Made by a program: the position numbers and the translations under genes | NCBI GenBank assembly: GCA_027623235.1 | Contig: JAQBVJ010000073.1 | Span: 1 to 36,306 of the forward strand | Source: Planctomycetota bacterium | GTDB lineage: Bacteria; Planctomycetota; Planctomycetia; Planctomycetales; Planctomycetaceae | Length of the DNA: 36,306 nucleotides | Direction of reading: 5' to 3' | Notes under the pieces: model-generated | Told to the model about the DNA's origin: nothing | Seen by the model: only the letters and a program-made list of their open reading frames with translations | The model's database searches: none | In this document: piece by piece, positions 31,917 through 36,306 of the stretch | Layout of the letters: every line of letters starts with the position of its first letter | Position numbering within the stretch: position 1 is the first letter of the stretch

Positions 31917-34847
31917 ATGAAGAACGTCTCATCTCCCGAGTCCGGTCAGCTCTCCCAGCGAAGACGCTGGTTGTGGGTTTTCAGCGGGGCGTTTGTGCTC
32001 TGTGTGATTTTCGTTGCCAAATTTTCCAGTCTGGGTATGTCCGAAGAGCAGCTGCTGGAGGCGGCCCGCGCTCGTTCCCTGGAAGGTGATTTTGAGAAAG
32101 CCAGGGAGCTGATCGGCCAGTACCTCCAGACGAAGCCTGAATCGTCGGAAGCTCTCTTTATCGCTGGCAACTCAGAGTGGCGTCGCGGCAACTCGTCCGA
32201 AGCCCTCTCGTTACTGGATCAGGTTGCAGACGATGGCACGGTCCATTCCATCGCTGGCTGGCAACTCAGTGTCGAAATTGCCTTCAAATCGGGTCAGGTA
32301 TCGTTCGCAGAGCGGCCACTTCGCCGCATCCTGCAGCGAGACCCGACCAATTACGACGCCAACGACAAGTTGATCACCATTCTCAGGTTTTCCGGCCGGC
32401 ACTGGGAAATGCTGCCGCTGCTTCGCAATCTGATCAAGACAAGCCACTTTGAGGTCGAGCATCTTCTCCCTGCCGGAGAACCGGAGGTCTTGTGGATCTT
32501 TCCTGACGATCACGCGCTGGCTGACCGCTGCATGGATGCGTCCGATGTTTCCGTGCAGATCGGATTTGTTCGAGAGGAGCTCATTGCCCATCGTGTTCAT
32601 CGGGATGTTCTGCAGGACGTAGTGGCAAGAGCGCCGCAGCAGATTGAGGCGCAGGCGTGGCTGGGGTACGTGTTGCTGGAATTTGCGTCCGGGGAGTCTC
32701 AGGCAAAGTTCCGCCAGTGGCATGCCGCGTTGCCAGAGTCAGCGGACAGTCATCCAGAAATCTGGTTCGTCCGCGGGCTGTGGGCTCAGCAGGAAAAAGA
32801 TTACTCCGCGGCGGCACGTTGTTTCTGGGAAGCCCTGCGGCGCCACCCCAACCATAAAGGCGCAAATTATCGATTGTCGCAGATGCTCGTCGCTTTAAAC
32901 CGAGAAGCAGATGCTCAGCCGTTTGTTGAGCGATCCAGTCAGCTGGCGAGCCTTAAATATCTGGTCGGTGCCATTCCTACGGACTGGTCGAAAGTGAGTC
33001 CGACCGTCGAGATGCTGGAGGCTCTCGGCCGCAACTGGGAAGCCATCGGCTGGTGCGAGGTCGCCTTGCAGAAGTCCGACGTGTCCTGGGCGAGAGAAAC
33101 GCTCCAGCGGCTGCGTGCCACGACCGACTCCGACGCCCCGATGACGCTGATCAAGGCCGACCCTGCTCAGAAGATCGACCTGTCGGCGCTCCCGCTGCCG
33201 AAACTGGATGGGAAAGATTCCGCTCGACCGAGAAGTCAGACTGGCTCACTCAGCGAGTCCGAGGTTTCATTCGCAGCAACTGAATTAGATTTTTCTTACT
33301 TCAACGGAGCAGACAGGACGGCCGGTCGGACTTACATGTTCGAATTCAGTGGTGGCGGTGTCGCGGCTCTCGATTTCGACGGTGACAGCTGGGCCGACGT
33401 CTATCTGACGCAAGGCTGTGACTGGCCTGTCGACCCGGCTCAGCAGCAATACCACAACCGGCTGTTCCGCAACCAGAGCAACGGGGCCTTCCTCGATGTC
33501 ACCGGGTTGTCCGGCCTGGGAGACAATGGTTTCGGGCAGGGAGCGACGGTCGGTGATTTCAACAATGATGGCTTCGCGGATGTTTACGTGGCCAACATCG
33601 GTGAGAACCGCCTGTATGAGAACAACGGCGACGGAACATTTTCTGATGTGACGTCGGACAGCGGTCTTTCCGGGAAGCAATGGACGCTCAGCTGCGTACT
33701 GGCGGACCTCAATGGGGATTCCTTTCCTGACCTTTACGACGTCAACTACCTGGCGGGCCCGGAAGTCTTTACGCGGGCCTGCCTGTCGGACGGCAGACCC
33801 ATTCAGTGCTATCCAGCCGACTTTCCTGCAGAGCAGGATCGGTTGTACCTCAATCAGGGTGACGGAACGTTTGGGGACGCCACCGTGGATTCTGGGATCG
33901 TTGCTCCGGGTGGCAAAGGAATGGGGATCGTTGCTGCCGACTTCGACGGGTCACGTCGCCTCAGTCTGTTCGTGGCAAACGACATGACTGCGAACTTTTT
34001 CTTCACGAATCAGACACCGCGGCCAGGTGAAGACGTGCTCTTTGAGGATCACGCTTTGCTGAGCGGGCTCGGATTCAACCAGGACGGCCACGCGGACTCG
34101 TGCATGGGAATCGCGGCCGGTGATGTCAATCAGGACGGGATGCTCGATCTGTTCGTTACGAATTTCCAAAACGAGAGCAACAATCTCTTCGTGCAGCAAC
34201 CAAACCAGTTATTTGAAGATCTGGCGAGAGACTACCGGCTTGGTGATTTCGGTTTCTCGTATGAAGGCTGGGGAACTCAGTTTCTTGATGGCGACCTGGA
34301 CGGCTGGCCCGACATCCTCGTGGCAAACGGGCACCTAGAGAACATCTCCGAAACCAGCCGGATGCCGCTCCAGTATTACCGCAACCTGGGTCACGGGCAG
34401 TTTTCCAACGTGTCGGCAGGCGACTACTTCCTGCGACTGTCGCTGGGGCGGGCGATTGCCACAGCCGATTGGAATCGAGACGGCAAAGAAGATTTCGTCG
34501 TGACTCATGTCGACGCCAGGCCGGCATTGCTGACGAACCGAACGGAAAAGCACGGACACTTTCTGGCTGTTCAACTGCGAGGCACGCAATCCAGTCGGGA
34601 CGCCATCGGGGCCCGCGTGCGAGTCACAGCCGGAGGAAAAACCTGGACCCGGCAGTTAATGGCTGGGGATGGATTCCAGGCCAGCAATCAGCGTCAATTA
34701 ATCTTCGGGCTTGGGGACGCCGAGCGTGTCGAGTCAGTGACCGTTTCCTGGCCCGCCGGAAGCGACCAGACATTGACAACCATTGAAGTGGACCACGAAT
34801 TGGTCATCGTCGAAGACGTTCAGCAGGCGTTTTCGATCCCGCGTTAA
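31917..34847 (+). CDS. TPR - FG-GAP/VCBS - ASPIC/UnbV (CRTAC1-like) protein
   Basis: The product is 976 residues from the ATG at 31917; a TTG 6 codons upstream is less likely. A basic N-terminus and one membrane helix (about 18-36) act as signal anchor. TPR-like helical repeats fill about 40-400. FG-GAP/VCBS beta-propeller repeats run about 475-860, with calcium-type loops such as DFDGDSWAD, DFNNDGFAD, DLNGDSFPD, DVNQDGMLD and DGDLDGWPD. One blade has a damaged loop (DFDGSRRLS). The C-terminus is an ASPIC/UnbV domain (about 880-955: GARVRVTAGG, SVTVSWPAGS). Such proteins are exported and thought to mediate surface binding; the function is unknown. It is the last of three plus-strand genes. 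Confidence 0.93.
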   Translation: MKNVSSPESGQLSQRRRWLWVFSGAFVLCVIFVAKFSSLGMSEEQLLEAARARSLEGDFEKARELIGQYLQTKPESSEALFIAGNSEWRRGNSSEALSLLDQVADDGTVHSIAGWQLSVEIAFKSGQVSFAERPLRRILQRDPTNYDANDKLITILRFSGRHWEMLPLLRNLIKTSHFEVEHLLPAGEPEVLWIFPDDHALADRCMDASDVSVQIGFVREELIAHRVHRDVLQDVVARAPQQIEAQAWLGYVLLEFASGESQAKFRQWHAALPESADSHPEIWFVRGLWAQQEKDYSAAARCFWEALRRHPNHKGANYRLSQMLVALNREADAQPFVERSSQLASLKYLVGAIPTDWSKVSPTVEMLEALGRNWEAIGWCEVALQKSDVSWARETLQRLRATTDSDAPMTLIKADPAQKIDLSALPLPKLDGKDSARPRSQTGSLSESEVSFAATELDFSYFNGADRTAGRTYMFEFSGGGVAALDFDGDSWADVYLTQGCDWPVDPAQQQYHNRLFRNQSNGAFLDVTGLSGLGDNGFGQGATVGDFNNDGFADVYVANIGENRLYENNGDGTFSDVTSDSGLSGKQWTLSCVLADLNGDSFPDLYDVNYLAGPEVFTRACLSDGRPIQCYPADFPAEQDRLYLNQGDGTFGDATVDSGIVAPGGKGMGIVAADFDGSRRLSLFVANDMTANFFFTNQTPRPGEDVLFEDHALLSGLGFNQDGHADSCMGIAAGDVNQDGMLDLFVTNFQNESNNLFVQQPNQLFEDLARDYRLGDFGFSYEGWGTQFLDGDLDGWPDILVANGHLENISETSRMPLQYYRNLGHGQFSNVSAGDYFLRLSLGRAIATADWNRDGKEDFVVTHVDARPALLTNRTEKHGHFLAVQLRGTQSSRDAIGARVRVTAGGKTWTRQLMAGDGFQASNQRQLIFGLGDAERVESVTVSWPAGSDQTLTTIEVDHELVIVEDVQQAFSIPR

Positions 34848-34905
34848 TGAATCGAGCCGACAGCAATCCAAGGCCGAACAAGGGTGTCCTCGGATTTCGC
34901 CGGCA

Positions 34906-34932
34906 GGCTCACCACGGTGTCGGTCGTGAGCC
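34906..34932. terminator. Weak hairpin between convergent genes
   Basis: GGCTCAC (34906-34912) and GTGAGCC (34926-34932) form a 7-bp stem with a 13-base loop between the stops of the UnbV and NIPSNAP genes. There is no U-tract on either side. A terminator role is possible but unproven. Confidence 0.3.
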
Positions 34933-34941
34933 CACGAAGTT

Positions 34942-35694
34942 TCAACGAATCGCTGAATAATCGGTGGCCTTCATATAGGTTGCCTCTGGAGGCTTGGCCA
35001 GACGTCCGACGCCCGATTCCGCTGCGGCTTTTTTCCAGTCGGGATCAGCCAGAAACGCCGTCCACGATTTCTTGGCCGCGTCACGACTTTCGTGCTTGAT
35101 GATGTAAATCAAAGTGTCTTTCGAATCCGGTTCATCAGTCGGATGCCAGTACGCGACGGATTTCATTCCGTGTTTCTCGAACAGACGAATGGTGTGATCC
35201 TGAAAACGGGCGTCGAGTTTCCCGAGCTTACCTTCAGCCGCCTTGTAGATTCTCAGTTCGAAGACATCGTCGTCACCCGCTTCCCCGTTCTTCCAGGTCG
35301 GCGAGTACTTTGTGGTTTCCATGAAAACGGATTCCGGACGCTTTGCCAGAATCTGACCGTCCTTCTGAGACTCGGCCGCAACTTTCTTCCATTCCGGGTC
35401 AGCGAGAAACGCTGTCCAGGAGGCCTTCGCTGCGTCACGACTCTTGTGGCTGATGACGTAGATCAACGTGTTCTTCGATTTCTCTTCGTCGGTCGGTACC
35501 CAGTAACCCACGGACTGCATTCCATGTTTCTTGAAAAGGGCCACCGTGTGATCGCGGAACCGGGCATTCAAATTGTCCAGTTTCCCTTCGTTTGTGGTGT
35601 AGGTCCTCAATTCGAACACGTCGGCCGACGACGAATTCGTAAAAGCAAGGACGCCGAACACAGCCGCAGTCAGACGGGTGAGAAATCTCGTCAT
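34942..35694 (-). CDS. Secreted tandem NIPSNAP domain protein
   Basis: The 250-residue protein has a Sec signal peptide (cleavage near SSA-DVF) and two NIPSNAP (dimeric alpha-beta barrel) domains at about 25-125 and 140-245. The copies are closely similar: VFELRTYTTNEGKLDNLNARF against VFELRIYKAAEGKLGKLDARF, and SWTAFLADPEWKK against SWTAFLADPDWKK. The two copies may form an intramolecular barrel dimer. NIPSNAP proteins of planctomycetes are commonly exported, and no activity is established. AAGGA lies 8 bases before the ATG. The gene converges on the UnbV gene and has non-coding DNA upstream. Confidence 0.92.
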   Translation of the reverse strand: MTRFLTRLTAAVFGVLAFTNSSSADVFELRTYTTNEGKLDNLNARFRDHTVALFKKHGMQSVGYWVPTDEEKSKNTLIYVISHKSRDAAKASWTAFLADPEWKKVAAESQKDGQILAKRPESVFMETTKYSPTWKNGEAGDDDVFELRIYKAAEGKLGKLDARFQDHTIRLFEKHGMKSVAYWHPTDEPDSKDTLIYIIKHESRDAAKKSWTAFLADPDWKKAAAESGVGRLAKPPEATYMKATDYSAIR

Positions 35695-36122
35695 TTGTTA
35701 TGTCCTTGATGATTCGCGTCAGAAAACTGTCTTGAGATCGCTCTTGAAAAAGAAACTCCGAAAGCGTCTGGCGAAGCAGCATGACGTCAGCGTTCGAGAC
35801 ATGCCAGCGTTGAAGATTCGCCCGGTTGTGCATGGAACTACGCGCTCGGACCGGACGGCTTGCGCCGTGCCGCTACTTTTCAACGGGCTGCTCAGACCCA
35901 CTTGTGAACTCGCCGCGAAATCCGGGCATGGCGGAAAATGGCTGCGCGACGGCGATGTTCGGCGGCCGGTTCGGTTCCGGTCGACGACTCGGCAGACCAT
36001 TTGATCAGTCGCGTGCCCAGGAAACGGCTTCGTCAGGTCGCCTGACAAGGGCGTGACCGCCTTTCCTCCGGCAAAAGTGAGTGGTTTTGAAAGCAGGTTG
36101 ACATTGGCCTGGTTTTGAAAGG
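35695..36122. other. Intergenic region between the NIPSNAP gene and a probable mobile element
   Basis: About 430 bases without a supported gene. A 152-codon minus-strand frame (36177-35719) crosses it but has no Shine-Dalgarno sequence, is Ser/Arg/Thr-rich, and overlaps the stem-loop, so I reject it. A 12-base direct repeat, TGGTTTTGAAAG, occurs at 36082-36093 and 36110-36121, just left of the stem-loop. The left boundary of the mobile element may lie in this stretch. Confidence 0.45.
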
Positions 36123-36182
36123 CCTCCATGGGGAAAACATTGGCAGGCGTTGCTGACGTTTGCCTGTTTCCCCGCATGGAGG
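36123..36182 (+). promoter_or_regulatory. Stem-loop that pairs the Shine-Dalgarno of the terminal gene
   Basis: CCTCCATG (36123-36130) is exactly complementary to CATGGAGG (36175-36182). Interrupted pairing continues inward (GGG/CCC, AAA/TTT), with an inner stem CAGGC (36143-36147) / GCCTG (36162-36166). The GGAGG at 36178-36182 is the ribosome-binding site of the gene starting at 36190, and it lies in the 3' arm. In an mRNA read through from outside, the site would be hidden, a control known from several insertion sequences. Confidence 0.65.
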
Positions 36183-36189
36183 TGTCGTG

Positions 36190-36306
36190 ATGGTGTTGTC
36201 TCAGGAGACTCGGATCAAGGCCCGGCAGGATCTGGAGCGGATGCTGGATTCGGTTGATCAGTCGCTGTCAGACGGTCGTCGGCTGGACGAGATCGAGCCC
36301 GAGCTG
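36190..36306 (+). CDS. 5' end of a probable transposase gene (ISKra4-like), cut by the window edge
   Basis: Thirty-nine codons are open to the right edge, starting at an ATG with GGAGG 7 bases upstream. The peptide is helical and charged (TRIKARQDLERMLDSVDQ, then GRRLDEIEPEL). It resembles, from memory, the N-terminus of ISKra4-family transposases, where a segment like LDEVE precedes the first conserved block. The upstream stem-loop over the ribosome-binding site and nearby short repeats also fit an insertion sequence end. The family assignment is tentative because no catalytic residues are visible in the window. Confidence 0.5.
   Translation, partial: MVLSQETRIKARQDLERMLDSVDQSLSDGRRLDEIEPEL

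Noticed and set aside
35719..36177. Minus-strand frame of 152 codons left of the terminal gene
   Set aside because: Ser/Arg/Thr-rich, no ribosome-binding site, and overlaps the stem-loop. No family recognised.

Overview
The window is high-GC chromosomal DNA of a planctomycete (Planctomycetota, class Planctomycetia-like). The inference rests on gene content. There are three DUF1501 proteins and two DUF1549/DUF1553 (PSCyt2/PSD1) proteins with c-type heme-like motifs. There are also a PSCyt1-type protein, a twin-arginine Gfo/Idh/MocA oxidoreductase, a DUF1080 domain, a TPR/FG-GAP/ASPIC-UnbV (CRTAC1-like) protein and a tandem NIPSNAP protein. No genus can be fixed from the sequence alone. I found no rRNA, tRNA, CRISPR array or prophage.

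Layout: (1) 221-5036, minus strand: a secreted LRR-cytochrome-Big2-DUF1549-DUF1553 protein followed by a DUF1501 protein, with a palindromic repeat between them and a perfect-palindrome bidirectional terminator after them. (2) 5263-7098, plus: a membrane-anchored MutS-like ATPase. (3) 7109-14349, minus: a tightly spaced four-gene cassette of a small beta-rich protein, a DUF1501 protein, a pre-peptidase-domain surface protein with a 190-residue Ala-rich insert, and a Big2-cytochrome-DUF1549-DUF1553 protein. (4) 14569-17083, minus: methylmalonate-semialdehyde dehydrogenase and a reduced PSCyt1-type protein. (5) 17445-20889, plus: a Gfo/Idh/MocA oxidoreductase and a B12-binding radical SAM protein. 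(6) 20911-27177, minus: a TolC-like outer-membrane lipoprotein, an HlyD/MacA-like adaptor and a MacB/FtsX-type permease, with no ATPase gene. (7) 27452-27663: a MITE-like nested palindrome. (8) 27714-28808, minus: a lipoprotein of unknown function. (9) 29045-34847, plus: DUF1501, SGNH hydrolase-DUF1080 fusion and TPR-FG-GAP-UnbV proteins. (10) 34942-35694, minus: a tandem NIPSNAP protein. (11) 36123-36306, plus: a large stem-loop and the start of a probable transposase gene.

Most products carry Sec, Tat or lipoprotein signals, so the region is largely devoted to exported proteins. DUF1501 + DUF1549/1553 pairs recur across planctomycete genomes but have no established biochemical role. Here two such cassettes carry different recognition-type modules (LRR in one, pre-peptidase/Ala-rich in the other). 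The best single anomaly is at 22270-22503: the adaptor gene is followed, in the same frame and past a TAG stop, by a perfect two-EF-hand tail that has no start codon of its own. It is either a recently truncated gene or a stop-codon readthrough product. A 13-base homopolymer sits just before the permease's TTG start immediately downstream.
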